Assembly (NCBI RefSeq): GCF_021088345.1
Contig: NZ_CP088156.1
Span: forward strand, 6,014,001-6,078,000
Source of the DNA: Bradyrhizobium ontarionense
GTDB taxonomy: Bacteria > Pseudomonadota > Alphaproteobacteria > Rhizobiales > Xanthobacteraceae
DNA length: 64,000 bases
Direction of reading: 5' to 3'
Below are positions 36,515 through 45,212 of the stretch, in pieces (the first letter of the stretch is position 1; every line of letters starts with the position of its first letter). The notes beneath the pieces are model-generated. The model was not told where the DNA came from and ran no database searches. It saw only the letters and a list, made by a program, of their open reading frames with translations. A program made the position numbers and the translations under genes.

Positions 36515-39500
36515 GCAGGGTCTTCAGAGTTGCCATGTACTGATCGAGGTCGAAGCGATCGACCAGCGTGCGCATCTGGGCGACGAAGTCGGCATGCTCC
36601 GGGTGAGCGTTGCCGATCTCGTCGAGCTTGAGCTGAATGGCTCTGATATAGCCGATCTGGCCGAGGCCCATCAGCTCCTCGACATATGTCAGGGGCGGCC
36701 GTGATCCGGTCTCAGGCCGCCAAAGCGGCTGGGCTACGGGCTGGTCGGTCTGATAGCTCCATTCGAGCTTGAGCAATTGGCGGATCGCCTCCAGCAGCCG
36801 GGGAATGTCGATCGGCTTCATCAGGTAGCTGTCGTGGAACGGCTGCGCCAGTGGCCGGCCATGAGCTTCGAGGGCGCTTGCCGAGGTCATCAGGATCCGC
36901 GCGTGGCGATGGCCGCTGTCGCGCAAGGTCTCGGCCACGGTCCAGCCGTCCATGACGGGCATCGAGATGTCCAGGATGAACAGGTCCGGCTGGCAGTGCT
37001 GCGCCAGCGCGAGGCACGCCGGTCCATCCGGCGCGCTCAGCAGGATGAATCCGAGCGGCGTCAGCACCTCGCGCAAGAGGTCGCGATGCACGGGATCGTC
37101 GTCGGTGATCAGGATCGTCCTGCGTGGGCCGAGATAGCCCGAGATGGGGGCCTTCACCGGCGCATGCCGCGTCGGGTTGGTCACCTCGGATAGCAGGATC
37201 TTGACCTTGAAGGTGCTGCCGGCACCGACCTTGCTCTCGACCTTGATGTCCCCACCCATGACGCCGGCGAGCAGACGACTGATCGTGAGCCCGAGTCCGG
37301 TGCCGGTCTGCGGCTGCGCGGCACCGAGCGCGCCGCGCTCGAACGGCGCGAAGATCCGCTCCAGATCATCCGGCCGGATGCCGGGGCCCGTATCGATCAC
37401 CTCGAACTCGGCAACCGGGCTGCGGTAATGCACGACGAACCGGACGCTGCCTTCCTGGGTGAACTTGATCGCGTTCGACAGCAGGTTGATCAGGATCTGA
37501 CGCAGCCGCTTCTCGTCGGCATAGACGACGAGCGGCAGCACCGCCGGCCGCTTGAAGACGAAGTCGACGCCCTTCGCCGCCGCCTGCAGCCGGAACATGC
37601 CGACGAGCTGATCGAGGAATTCGCTTAAGCGCACCTCGTCGCGCGACAGATACAGCCGGCCGGCTTCGATCTTGGAGATGTCGAGAATGCCGTCGATCAG
37701 GCCCGACAGATGGTCGGCGCTGCGGCGCACGACGCGCACCTGGTCGCGCGGCTTCGGCGCCAGACTCGTGTCCTGTTCGAGCAGCTGCGCATAGCCGGAG
37801 ATCGCGTTCAACGGCGAGCGCAGCTCGTGGCTCAGGCCGACGACGTAGCGGCTCTTGGCCAGATTGGCGGATTCCGCGACCTCCTTCGCACGCTGCAGCT
37901 CCGCGTCGGTGCGCTTGTGAGCTTCGATCTCCTGGATCAGCAGCTGGGTCTGGCGCCGCGTCTCGTCTTCCGCCGCGCGGCGGCTCTGTTGGGCCAGCAC
38001 GAACAGCCACGTCACGACACCGATGATGATGGAGAGCGCAAAGAACACCTTCCACAGCACATCGGAGATGATGCCCTTGTAGCCTGGCAGGGCCGCCGAC
38101 GTCTCGAGATAGATCATGCCGAGCGTCAGAGCGACGAGTCCCGCTGATGTCAGGAACACGCCGACATAATGCCCGAACTGCGAGTTGATCTTCGCCAGCA
38201 TTGATTGCGGCAGCATGCCGCTGAGCGCCGCGGCGACCTGGGTCTGCGCCCGCGCGTGCGGCTTGCAGAGATCGTGGCAGCGCGCATCGAGCGAGCAGCA
38301 CAGCGAGCAGATCGGTCCGGCATAGGCAGGGCAGGAGGCCATGTCCTCGGGCTCGAAATGATGCTCACAGATGCAGCACTGGATCTGCTCGATGTTCTGC
38401 CAGCTCCGCTTCGGCTTGCGCGCGAGATAATATTTGCCGTCGGTGAGGTAGGCGATCGCCGGCGCGGTGACGAGCGCGACGCCGAGCGCGACGAAGGTCG
38501 ACAGCGCCCTCCCGGTCGGTCCGAACAGGCCGTAGAAGGCGCTGATCGAGACGATGGTGGCGATGGTCATCGCCCCGACGCCGACCGGATTGATGTCATA
38601 GAGGTGGGCGCGCTTGAACTCCATCTGCGGCGGCCGCAATCCCAGCGGCCGGTTGATCACGAGATCGGCGACGAGCGCGCCGACCCAGGAGATTGCGATG
38701 TTGGAGTAGAGCGCCAGCGTCTGCTCGAGCGCCTTGTAGACGCCGATCTCCATCAGAAGGAGAGCGACGACGACATTGAACACCAGCCAGACCACGCGGC
38801 CGGGATGGCTGTGGGTCAGGCGCGAGAAGAAGTTCGACCAGGCGATCGAGCCGGCATAGGCATTGGTGACGTTGATCTTGATCTGGGACAGAATCACGAA
38901 GGTGCCGGTCAGGGCGAGCGCCAGGTCCGGCTGCGCGAGCACGTAGCGGAACGCCTCCAGATACATGTGGGCCGGCTCGGCCGCGTGGTCGGCCGACACG
39001 CCATGGCTCAGCGCGAAGAAGGCCAGGAACGACCCCGCCAGCAGCTTGAGCGCGCCGAGCACGATCCAGCCTGGACCGGCTGTCAACAAGGCGATCCACC
39101 AGGACCGCCTCGATGTGCGGCGGTCGCGTGGCAGGAAGCGCAGGAAGTCAACCTGCTCGCCGATCTGGGCCACCAGCGAGAACACCACCGCCGCGGCCGT
39201 GCCGAACAGCGCCAGGTCGAGATGGCCGGCGGGATCGCCATGCTCGCCGGGAAACTGCTGCCACTCGGCGAAGGAGTGCGGACTCGCATAGGCGATCGCC
39301 GCAAAGGGGAGGATGTGCAGCACGACCCACAGTGGCTGCGTCCAGAGCTGGAAGCGGCTGATCAGGGTAATGCCGTAGGTGACGAGCGGAATGATGACGA
39401 CGGCGCTGATGAGGTAGCCGATCGGCCGCGGAATGCCGAAGCACATCTCCAGCGCCGAGGCCAGAATGACCGCCTCGATCGCGAAGAAGATGAAGGTGAA

Positions 39501-39908
39501 GGACGCGTAGATCAGCGACGTCACCGTCGAGCCGATGTAGCCGAAGCCGGCGCCGCGCGTCAGCAGATCGATGTCGATGCCGCATTTGGCGGCATGATAG
39601 GCGATCGGCAGGCCGCAGAAGAAGATGATGATGCTGGCGACCAGGATCGCCGCGGTGGCGTTGGTGACGCCGTAATTGAGCGTGATGGTGCCGCCGATCG
39701 CCTCCAGCGCCAGGAACGAGATCGCGCCCAGCGCCGTGTTGGCGACGCGGGCGGCGGACCAGCGCCGCGCGCTCTTGGCCGTGAAACGGAGCGCGTAATC
39801 CTCCAACGTCTGGTTGGCGACCCACTGGTTGTACTGGCGCCTGACGCGGTCTATCCGCTGCCGCCCTGCCACTCTCGAACTCCTGACCGCGACGCGGTTC
39901 TCCCGCAC
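36498..39908 (-). CDS. Hybrid histidine kinase fused to NCS1-type permease
   Basis: 1136 residues. Residues about 50-490 form some 12 transmembrane helices resembling NCS1 nucleobase/allantoin permeases (ALGAISFLALEAIGGTITLNYGVTNA, SQIKINVTNAYAGSIAWSNFF). A Cys-rich cluster follows at 511-550 (CCICEHH ... CPAYAGPICSLCCSLDARCHDLCKPH), then two more helices (580-602, 620-640), a coiled coil, HisKA with His694 (GLSHELRSPLNAISGYAQLL), a HATPase (SNAIKF, DTGPGI, GTGLGLTI), a receiver with Asp980, and a C-terminal helical region (maybe Hpt-like). The start is GTG. It probably senses or monitors an amide or nucleobase-like compound for the divergent ABC/formamidase operon. Confidence 0.92.
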   Translation of the reverse strand: MRENRVAVRSSRVAGRQRIDRVRRQYNQWVANQTLEDYALRFTAKSARRWSAARVANTALGAISFLALEAIGGTITLNYGVTNATAAILVASIIIFFCGLPIAYHAAKCGIDIDLLTRGAGFGYIGSTVTSLIYASFTFIFFAIEAVILASALEMCFGIPRPIGYLISAVVIIPLVTYGITLISRFQLWTQPLWVVLHILPFAAIAYASPHSFAEWQQFPGEHGDPAGHLDLALFGTAAAVVFSLVAQIGEQVDFLRFLPRDRRTSRRSWWIALLTAGPGWIVLGALKLLAGSFLAFFALSHGVSADHAAEPAHMYLEAFRYVLAQPDLALALTGTFVILSQIKINVTNAYAGSIAWSNFFSRLTHSHPGRVVWLVFNVVVALLLMEIGVYKALEQTLALYSNIAISWVGALVADLVINRPLGLRPPQMEFKRAHLYDINPVGVGAMTIATIVSISAFYGLFGPTGRALSTFVALGVALVTAPAIAYLTDGKYYLARKPKRSWQNIEQIQCCICEHHFEPEDMASCPAYAGPICSLCCSLDARCHDLCKPHARAQTQVAAALSGMLPQSMLAKINSQFGHYVGVFLTSAGLVALTLGMIYLETSAALPGYKGIISDVLWKVFFALSIIIGVVTWLFVLAQQSRRAAEDETRRQTQLLIQEIEAHKRTDAELQRAKEVAESANLAKSRYVVGLSHELRSPLNAISGYAQLLEQDTSLAPKPRDQVRVVRRSADHLSGLIDGILDISKIEAGRLYLSRDEVRLSEFLDQLVGMFRLQAAAKGVDFVFKRPAVLPLVVYADEKRLRQILINLLSNAIKFTQEGSVRFVVHYRSPVAEFEVIDTGPGIRPDDLERIFAPFERGALGAAQPQTGTGLGLTISRLLAGVMGGDIKVESKVGAGSTFKVKILLSEVTNPTRHAPVKAPISGYLGPRRTILITDDDPVHRDLLREVLTPLGFILLSAPDGPACLALAQHCQPDLFILDISMPVMDGWTVAETLRDSGHRHARILMTSASALEAHGRPLAQPFHDSYLMKPIDIPRLLEAIRQLLKLEWSYQTDQPVAQPLWRPETGSRPPLTYVEELMGLGQIGYIRAIQLKLDEIGNAHPEHADFVAQMRTLVDRFDLDQYMATLKTLHAYEH

Positions 39909-39968
39909 GCTTCATCCTGCCCCTTGCAAGACCTACGCAGAGCCTACGTCGCGCTTTTGCGGTGCAGT

Positions 39969-39986
39969 ATACGCAATCTTGCGTAT
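39969..39986. promoter_or_regulatory. Perfect dyad, candidate operator
   Basis: atacgcaa-tc-ttgcgtat: two perfect 8-bp half sites with a 2-bp spacer, in the 151-bp region between the divergent kinase/regulator operon and the amide ABC operon. Its 18-bp size and position suit a dimeric LuxR-type response regulator, most simply the product of 35591-36514. Binding is an inference. Confidence 0.65.
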
Positions 39987-40059
39987 CCGTGCAGTGCACA
40001 AACCGCGCCATCCTTCGCCTGACCAAACGCGTGTCCTCGAACCTATGAATGGGGTGCTC

Positions 40060-41322
40060 ATGTCAGACGAAACTGAAAAAGGCCTGAAGTCGCCACTTCG
40101 GCGCCAATTGCTGATGGGAATGGCCGCGATCCCGGCGCTCGCCATGATGCCGCGCCCCTCTTTCGGCGCGGGTCCCGCAACCTCCGCTGTCAATACGACC
40201 GGCCTTGCAGTCACCGATAGTGAAGTCACGGTCGGCATTCTGCACTCGGTCACCGGCACGATGGCGATCTCCGAGACCGGCTCGGTGCAGGCCGAGAAGC
40301 TCGCGATCGAGCAGATCAACGCCTCGGGCGGCGTGCTCGGCCGCAAGATCAAGTACATCCAGGAGGACGGCGCCTCGGATTGGCCGACCTTCGCCGAGAA
40401 GGCCAAGAAGCTCCTCGTCAACGACAAATGCGCCGCCGTCATGGGCTGCTGGACCTCGGCCTCGCGCAAGGCGGTGCTGCCGGTGTTCGAGCAGTACAAC
40501 GGCATGCTCTATTATCCGACCTTCTATGAAGGTCTCGAGCAGTCGAAGAACGTCATCTACACCGGCCAGGAAGCCACCCAGCAGATCATCGCCGGCCTCG
40601 ACTGGGTCAACAAGACCAAGGGCGCCAAGACCTTCTATCTGCTCGGCTCCGACTACATCTGGCCGCGCACCTCGAACAAGATCGCCCGCAAGCATATCGA
40701 GGGCCATCTGCAGGGCGCCAAGGTCGTCGGCGAGGAATACTTCCCGCTCGGCCACACCCAGTTCAACTCGGTGATCAACAAGATCAAGCTCACCAAGCCG
40801 GACGTGATCTACGCGATCATCGTCGGCGGCTCGAACGTGGCCTTCTACAAGCAGCTGAAGGCGGCCGGCATCGACATGTCGAAGCAGACGCTGCTCACCA
40901 TCTCCGTGACCGAGGACGAGATCGACGGCATCGGCGGTGAGAACATCGCGGGCGCTTACGCCTGCATGAAGTACTTCCAGTCGCTCGACAACGCCAACAA
41001 CAAGGCCTTCGTCTCCGAATTCAAGAAGATGTGGGGCGAGAAGACGGTGATCGGAGACGTCACCCAGGCTGCCTATCTCGGTCCGTGGCTGTGGAAGTTG
41101 ACGGTGGAGAAGGCGGGCAGCTTCGATGTCGACAAGATCGCGGCCGCATCGCCGGGCATCGAGTTCAAAGGCGCGCCGGAAGGCTATGTGCGGATCCACG
41201 AGAACCACCATCTCTGGTCCAAGACCCGCGTCGGCCGCGCCAAGGCGGACGGTCAGTACGAGCTGATCTACGAGACCGCCGACCTGGTCGAGCCGGATCC
41301 GTTCCCGAAGGGCTACCAGTAA
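40060..41322 (+). CDS. fmdD: Amide/urea ABC transporter substrate-binding protein
   Basis: 420-residue periplasmic binding protein of the UrtA/FmdD/AmiC-like type. A leader with RRQLLMGMAAIPALAMM (Tat-like twin Arg) precedes the mature part starting about VTVGILHSVTGTMAISETGSVQAE. Later segments include GCWTSASRKAVLPVFEQYNGMLYYPTFYEGLEQSKNVIYTG and EEYFPLGHTQFNSVINKIK, the urea/short-chain-amide group pattern. The start at 40060 was preferred to 40045 because ggggtg precedes it. It is followed by a 250-bp gap and then the permease/ATPase genes. Together with fmdA it points to formamide or another short amide, with urea as alternative. Confidence 0.9.
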   Translation: MSDETEKGLKSPLRRQLLMGMAAIPALAMMPRPSFGAGPATSAVNTTGLAVTDSEVTVGILHSVTGTMAISETGSVQAEKLAIEQINASGGVLGRKIKYIQEDGASDWPTFAEKAKKLLVNDKCAAVMGCWTSASRKAVLPVFEQYNGMLYYPTFYEGLEQSKNVIYTGQEATQQIIAGLDWVNKTKGAKTFYLLGSDYIWPRTSNKIARKHIEGHLQGAKVVGEEYFPLGHTQFNSVINKIKLTKPDVIYAIIVGGSNVAFYKQLKAAGIDMSKQTLLTISVTEDEIDGIGGENIAGAYACMKYFQSLDNANNKAFVSEFKKMWGEKTVIGDVTQAAYLGPWLWKLTVEKAGSFDVDKIAAASPGIEFKGAPEGYVRIHENHHLWSKTRVGRAKADGQYELIYETADLVEPDPFPKGYQ

Positions 41323-41572
41323 GCGCCTTTGCAAGCTCGCGGGGCAAGGCGAGCTGCTGCGTCAACACCGGTGCTCTCCCCTCCCCATGTCGCAATCGCG
41401 CAGCGATTGTCGGCAGCGGGGAGGGGGCGGGGGCCGCATACTCAGACCGAGTTGAGAACCCGCTCCAAAACCCTCGCCCCCCAAGGGGGAGGGAACGACC
41501 CGGGCTGCGGAAACAGCCAGTCCGCAGGCAGATCGATTTCCAGCAACAGCATCACGCTCGAGAGGACGGATC
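41323..41572. repeat. Intergenic C/G-tract palindromic repeat
   Basis: 250 bp between the binding-protein gene and the first permease, containing ctctcccctcccc ... ggggaggggg and ccctcgcccccc / gggggaggg blocks. These are members of the pyrimidine/purine-tract palindromes also seen at 56.2-56.9 kb. Such a hairpin inside an operon could lower expression of the downstream genes relative to the binding protein. Confidence 0.6.
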
Positions 41573-42499
41573 ATGTTCGGTGACTATTCCATCGGCGACC
41601 TCGGGGCCATCTTCGCGATGCAGGGCTTCGCGGGCCTCATCCTGTTTTCGGTCTACGTGCTGATGGCGCTGGGCCTTGCCATCATCTTCGGCCAGATGGG
41701 TGTCATCAACATGGCGCATGGCGAGTTCATGATCCTCGGCGCCTACGTCACCTGGATGACGTCGAACGCCTTCCAGCATTTCCTGCCGTCGCTGTTTCCC
41801 GGCTACTTCTTCGTCGCCATGATATTTGCCTTCATCGCCTCCGGATCCCTCGGCATGCTGGTCGAGTGGGCGATGATCCGCCGCCTCTATAAGCGGCCGC
41901 TCGACACGCTGCTCGCGACCTGGGGCCTCAGCCTGATCCTGCAGCAGGCCTATCGCTCGGTGTTCGGCGCGCGCGAGGTCGGCGTCGAGCTGCCCGACTG
42001 GATGATGGGCTCCTGGCAGGCGACCGACGCCATCCAGATCCCGATCAACGGCATGTTCGTGATGTGCCTGACCATCCTGATCACGATCGTCGTCGCCTAC
42101 GTCCTGTTCCTGTCGCGTTGGGGCAAGCAGGTCCGTGCCGTGGTCCAGAACCGCGTCATGGCAGGCACCGTCGGCATCAACACCGAGAAGGTCGACCGCT
42201 ACACCTTCGGTCTCGGCTGCGGCATCGCCGGTGTCGCCGGCTCCGCCTTTACGATGATCGGCTCGACCGGTCCAACCGCGGGCCAGCTCTACATCGTCGA
42301 CACCTTCCTGGTCGTCGTGTTCGGTGGCGCGGCCAGCCTGCTCGGCACCATTGCGTCGGCCTTCACGATCTCCCAAGCGCAGTCGACCATGGAGTTCTTC
42401 CTGTCCGGCTCGATGGCCAAGGTGCTCACGCTGCTTGCGATCGTCGCCATCCTGATGATGCGCCCGCAGGGCCTCTTCGCCCTTAAGGTTCGCAAGTGA
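41573..42499 (+). CDS. urtB: Amide/urea ABC transporter permease, UrtB type
   Basis: 308-residue inner-membrane permease of the branched-chain amino acid/urea (LivH-like) class. Segments include FGQMGVINMAHGEFMILGAYVTW (family signature near the second helix), LATWGLSLILQQAYRSVFGAREVGVELPDW and VFGGAASLLGTIASAFTISQAQ. About eight hydrophobic helices. The start ATG 41573 follows gagaggacgg. It is the FmdE equivalent if the cluster transports formamide. Next gene 57 bp downstream. Confidence 0.92.
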   Translation: MFGDYSIGDLGAIFAMQGFAGLILFSVYVLMALGLAIIFGQMGVINMAHGEFMILGAYVTWMTSNAFQHFLPSLFPGYFFVAMIFAFIASGSLGMLVEWAMIRRLYKRPLDTLLATWGLSLILQQAYRSVFGAREVGVELPDWMMGSWQATDAIQIPINGMFVMCLTILITIVVAYVLFLSRWGKQVRAVVQNRVMAGTVGINTEKVDRYTFGLGCGIAGVAGSAFTMIGSTGPTAGQLYIVDTFLVVVFGGAASLLGTIASAFTISQAQSTMEFFLSGSMAKVLTLLAIVAILMMRPQGLFALKVRK

Positions 42500-42556
42500 G
42501 CTCGATCAAGTGAGCCGATCCCGCCAGCTCAGACAGTCCAACAAGAAAGCACGGCC

Positions 42557-43696
42557 ATGATCATCAACTCGCGCTTTTTCAACCGCTCAGAACTCATCGG
42601 CTTCGTCTCGCTGCTGCTGCTGCTCGTCGTCATCCTGCCGCTGGCGCTCGATGTGTTCCGCCTCAACCTGGTTGCGAAATATCTGACCTATGCTTTCGTT
42701 GCGATCGGCCTGGTGCTGTGCTGGGGCTATGGCGGCATTCTGAGCCTTGGCCAGGGCGTGTTCTTCGGCCTCGGCGGCTACTGCATGGCGATGTTCCTGA
42801 AGCTCGAGGCATCGAGCGTTGCGAACACGAAGATCCAGTCGACGCCGGGCATTCCCGACTTCATGGATTGGAATCAGCTGACGCAGCTGCCGTTCTTCTG
42901 GAAGCCATTTCAGAGCTTCTCCTTTGCGCTCGTGGCAATCCTGCTCGTACCGGGCATCTTCGCCTTCATCGTCGGCGCCGCGATGTTCAAGCGTCGCGTC
43001 GGCGGCGTCTACTTCGCAATCATCACGCAGGCGATTGCGGCCATCCTGACCATCCTGATCGTGGGCCAGCAGGGCTATACCGGCGGCATCAACGGCATCA
43101 CCGACCTGCGCACCTTGCACGGCTGGGACATTCGTACCGATCACGCCAAGTACATTCTTTACTTCGTCGAGGTCGCCTTCCTGTTCCTGGCCATCCTGAT
43201 CGCGCAGTTCATCCGGTTGACCAAGCTCGGTCGCATCCTGGTGGCGATGCGCGAGCAGGAAGATCGCGTCCGCTTCTCCGGCTACAGCGTCGCAAACTTC
43301 AAGATCTTCGCCTTCTGCGCCGCCGCGATGTTCGCGGCCGTCGGCGGCGCGCTGTTCACGCTCGAAGTCGGGTTCATGTCGCCATCCTTCGTCGGCATCG
43401 TGCCGTCGATCGAGATGGTGATCTACACCGCGGTCGGCGGCCGGCTTTCGATCTTCGGCGCAGTCTACGGCACGATCCTGGTCAACTTCGCCAAGACCAG
43501 CCTGTCGGAGACCTTCCCGCAGCTCTGGCTGTTCGGCCTCGGCGCGCTCTTCATTGCAGTGGTCCTTGCCTTCCCGAACGGGCTCGCCGGCATCTGGGGC
43601 GATCACGTGCAGCCGCGCATCGACCGCCTGCTGGCGTCCCGCACGAAGAAATCCGGCAATGGCGGCCTCGTCGCCAACGGCGCCCCCGCAGAGTGA
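42557..43696 (+). CDS. urtC: Amide/urea ABC transporter permease, UrtC type
   Basis: 379-residue LivM-like permease: N-terminal helix, then VLCWGYGGILSLGQGVFFGLGGYCMAMFLKLE (family signature), QQGYTGGINGITDLRTL and VAMREQEDRVRFSGYSVANFKIFAFCAAAMFAAVGGALF. The C-terminal VGGRLSIFGAVYGTILVNFAKT is typical of UrtC. It forms the translocation pore with the preceding permease. Short gaps to neighbours (57 bp upstream, 10 bp downstream) indicate an operon. Confidence 0.92.
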   Translation: MIINSRFFNRSELIGFVSLLLLLVVILPLALDVFRLNLVAKYLTYAFVAIGLVLCWGYGGILSLGQGVFFGLGGYCMAMFLKLEASSVANTKIQSTPGIPDFMDWNQLTQLPFFWKPFQSFSFALVAILLVPGIFAFIVGAAMFKRRVGGVYFAIITQAIAAILTILIVGQQGYTGGINGITDLRTLHGWDIRTDHAKYILYFVEVAFLFLAILIAQFIRLTKLGRILVAMREQEDRVRFSGYSVANFKIFAFCAAAMFAAVGGALFTLEVGFMSPSFVGIVPSIEMVIYTAVGGRLSIFGAVYGTILVNFAKTSLSETFPQLWLFGLGALFIAVVLAFPNGLAGIWGDHVQPRIDRLLASRTKKSGNGGLVANGAPAE

Positions 43697-43706
43697 GGAG
43701 ACAGCG

Positions 43707-44462
43707 ATGCTCATCGGTCATCAGCCCAAGGAATTCCTGCTCGCGGTCGAAGCGCTCACCGTCTCCTTCGACGGCTTCAAGGCGGTGAACGACCTCTCCT
43801 TCTATGTCGAGGAGAACGAGATCCGCGTCATCATCGGCCCGAACGGCGCCGGCAAGACCACGGTGCTCGACCTGATCTGCGGCAAGACCAAAGCGACCTC
43901 CGGCTCGATCCAGTTCCGCGGCAAGGAGCTGACCAGGCTGAGGGAGAACGAAATCGTCCAGGCCGGCGTCGGCCGCAAGTTCCAGACGCCGTCGATCTTC
44001 GAGGATCTCAGCGTGTTCGAGAATCTCGAGATCTCCTTCCCGCGTGGCCGCACCGTGTTCGGCTCGCTGACCTTCCAGCGTGACGCCGTCGTCAAGGATC
44101 GCGTCGAGGAGGTCGCCGAGATGATCTTCCTGAAGGATCGTCTCAAGACCTCGGCGGCTGAGCTCAGCCACGGCCAGAAGCAGTGGCTCGAGATCGGCAT
44201 GCTGCTGATTCAGAATCCCGACCTGCTGATGCTCGACGAGCCGGTTGCCGGCATGAGCGTCAGCGAGCGCGCCAAGACGGCGGAGCTGCTCAACCGCATC
44301 ATCAAGGACCGCTCGGTGCTGGTGATCGAGCACGACATGAAGTTCGTCGAGGACATCGCGCACAAGGTCACCGTGTTGCATCAGGGCCAGATCCTCTCCG
44401 AAGGGACGATGGAGAAGGTCAAGAACGATCCCAAGGTCGTCGAAGTCTATCTCGGGCATTGA
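43707..44462 (+). CDS. urtD: Amide/urea ABC transporter ATPase, UrtD type
   Basis: 251-residue cytoplasmic LivG-like ATPase. Walker A is GPNGAGKTT, the signature is ELSHGQKQWLEIGM (LSHGQ, the usual UrtD variant), and Walker B is LLMLDEPVAGMS. The H-loop lies in VIEHDMKFVEDIA. The start at 43707 has GAGGAG (43695-43700) 6 nt upstream; the longer upstream frame overlapping urtC was rejected. urtE follows 26 bp later. Confidence 0.93.
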   Translation: MLIGHQPKEFLLAVEALTVSFDGFKAVNDLSFYVEENEIRVIIGPNGAGKTTVLDLICGKTKATSGSIQFRGKELTRLRENEIVQAGVGRKFQTPSIFEDLSVFENLEISFPRGRTVFGSLTFQRDAVVKDRVEEVAEMIFLKDRLKTSAAELSHGQKQWLEIGMLLIQNPDLLMLDEPVAGMSVSERAKTAELLNRIIKDRSVLVIEHDMKFVEDIAHKVTVLHQGQILSEGTMEKVKNDPKVVEVYLGH

Positions 44463-44488
44463 GCGCGGCAGCCTCAGGAGCAGATGTA

Positions 44489-45178
44489 ATGTTGGCAATC
44501 TCCGATCTTCATGTCGCCTACGGCCAGAGCGAGGTGCTGCATGGTCTGAACGTCAAGGTCGCGCCCAACGAGATCGTTGCGATCATGGGCCGCAACGGCA
44601 TGGGCAAGACCACGCTGATGAAGTCGCTGATGGGCATCCTGCCCGCCAAGAGCGGCTCCATCGACATGAACGGTACCGAGTTGTCGGGCCTGAAGAGCTA
44701 TGAGCGCGTCGCCAAGGGCCTCGCTTACGTGCCGCAGGGCCGGATGATCTTCTCGACTATGACGGTCAAGGAGAACATCGAGACCGGCCTCGTCGTGTCC
44801 GGCGAGTCCGAGGTGCCGGGCGACATCTATGAGCTGTTTCCGGTGCTGCTGGAGATGAAGGGACGCCGCGGCGGCAACCTCTCCGGCGGCCAGCAGCAGC
44901 AGCTCGCGATTGCTCGTGCGCTCGCGACCAAGCCGAAGGTGCTGCTGCTCGACGAGCCGACGGAAGGCATCCAGCCGTCGATCATCAAGGAGATGGCGCG
45001 CACCCTGAAGCGCATCCGCGACGAGAAGGGGCTGTCGATCGTCGTCTCCGAGCAGGTCCTGAGCTTCGCCCTCGACATCGCCGACCGCGTGCTGGTGATC
45101 GAGAACGGCGAGATCGTCCGCGACGATCCGCGCGACTCCGTCGATGCCGCCCAGGTCTCGAAATATCTGTCCGTCTAA
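44489..45178 (+). CDS. urtE: Amide/urea ABC transporter ATPase, UrtE type
   Basis: 229-residue LivF-like ATPase: LAISDLHVAYGQSEVLHGLNVKV, Walker A GRNGMGKTT, GLAYVPQGRMIFSTMTVKENIETGL, signature LSGGQQQQLAIARAL, Walker B VLLLDEPTEGIQPSII. PQGRMIFS..TV is the UrtE pattern. The start ATG 44489 has AGGAG (44476-44480) 8 nt upstream. Formamidase follows after 34 bp, so uptake and hydrolysis are one transcription unit. Confidence 0.93.
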   Translation: MLAISDLHVAYGQSEVLHGLNVKVAPNEIVAIMGRNGMGKTTLMKSLMGILPAKSGSIDMNGTELSGLKSYERVAKGLAYVPQGRMIFSTMTVKENIETGLVVSGESEVPGDIYELFPVLLEMKGRRGGNLSGGQQQQLAIARALATKPKVLLLDEPTEGIQPSIIKEMARTLKRIRDEKGLSIVVSEQVLSFALDIADRVLVIENGEIVRDDPRDSVDAAQVSKYLSV

Positions 45179-45212
45179 CCACCGTCCAAGCAAGGAACAA
45201 GGGGAGCTTCTG

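Noticed and set aside
38205..40022. Long plus-strand open frame opposite the permease-kinase
   Set aside because: Composition dominated by Arg/Gly/Asp/His and no domain; the minus-strand kinase has complete HisKA, HATPase and REC motifs.
39909..40059. Sigma-54 promoter for the amide operon
   Set aside because: Nitrogen-regulated operons often use one, but no TGGCAC-N5-TTGC-like pair is present between the kinase and fmdD starts.
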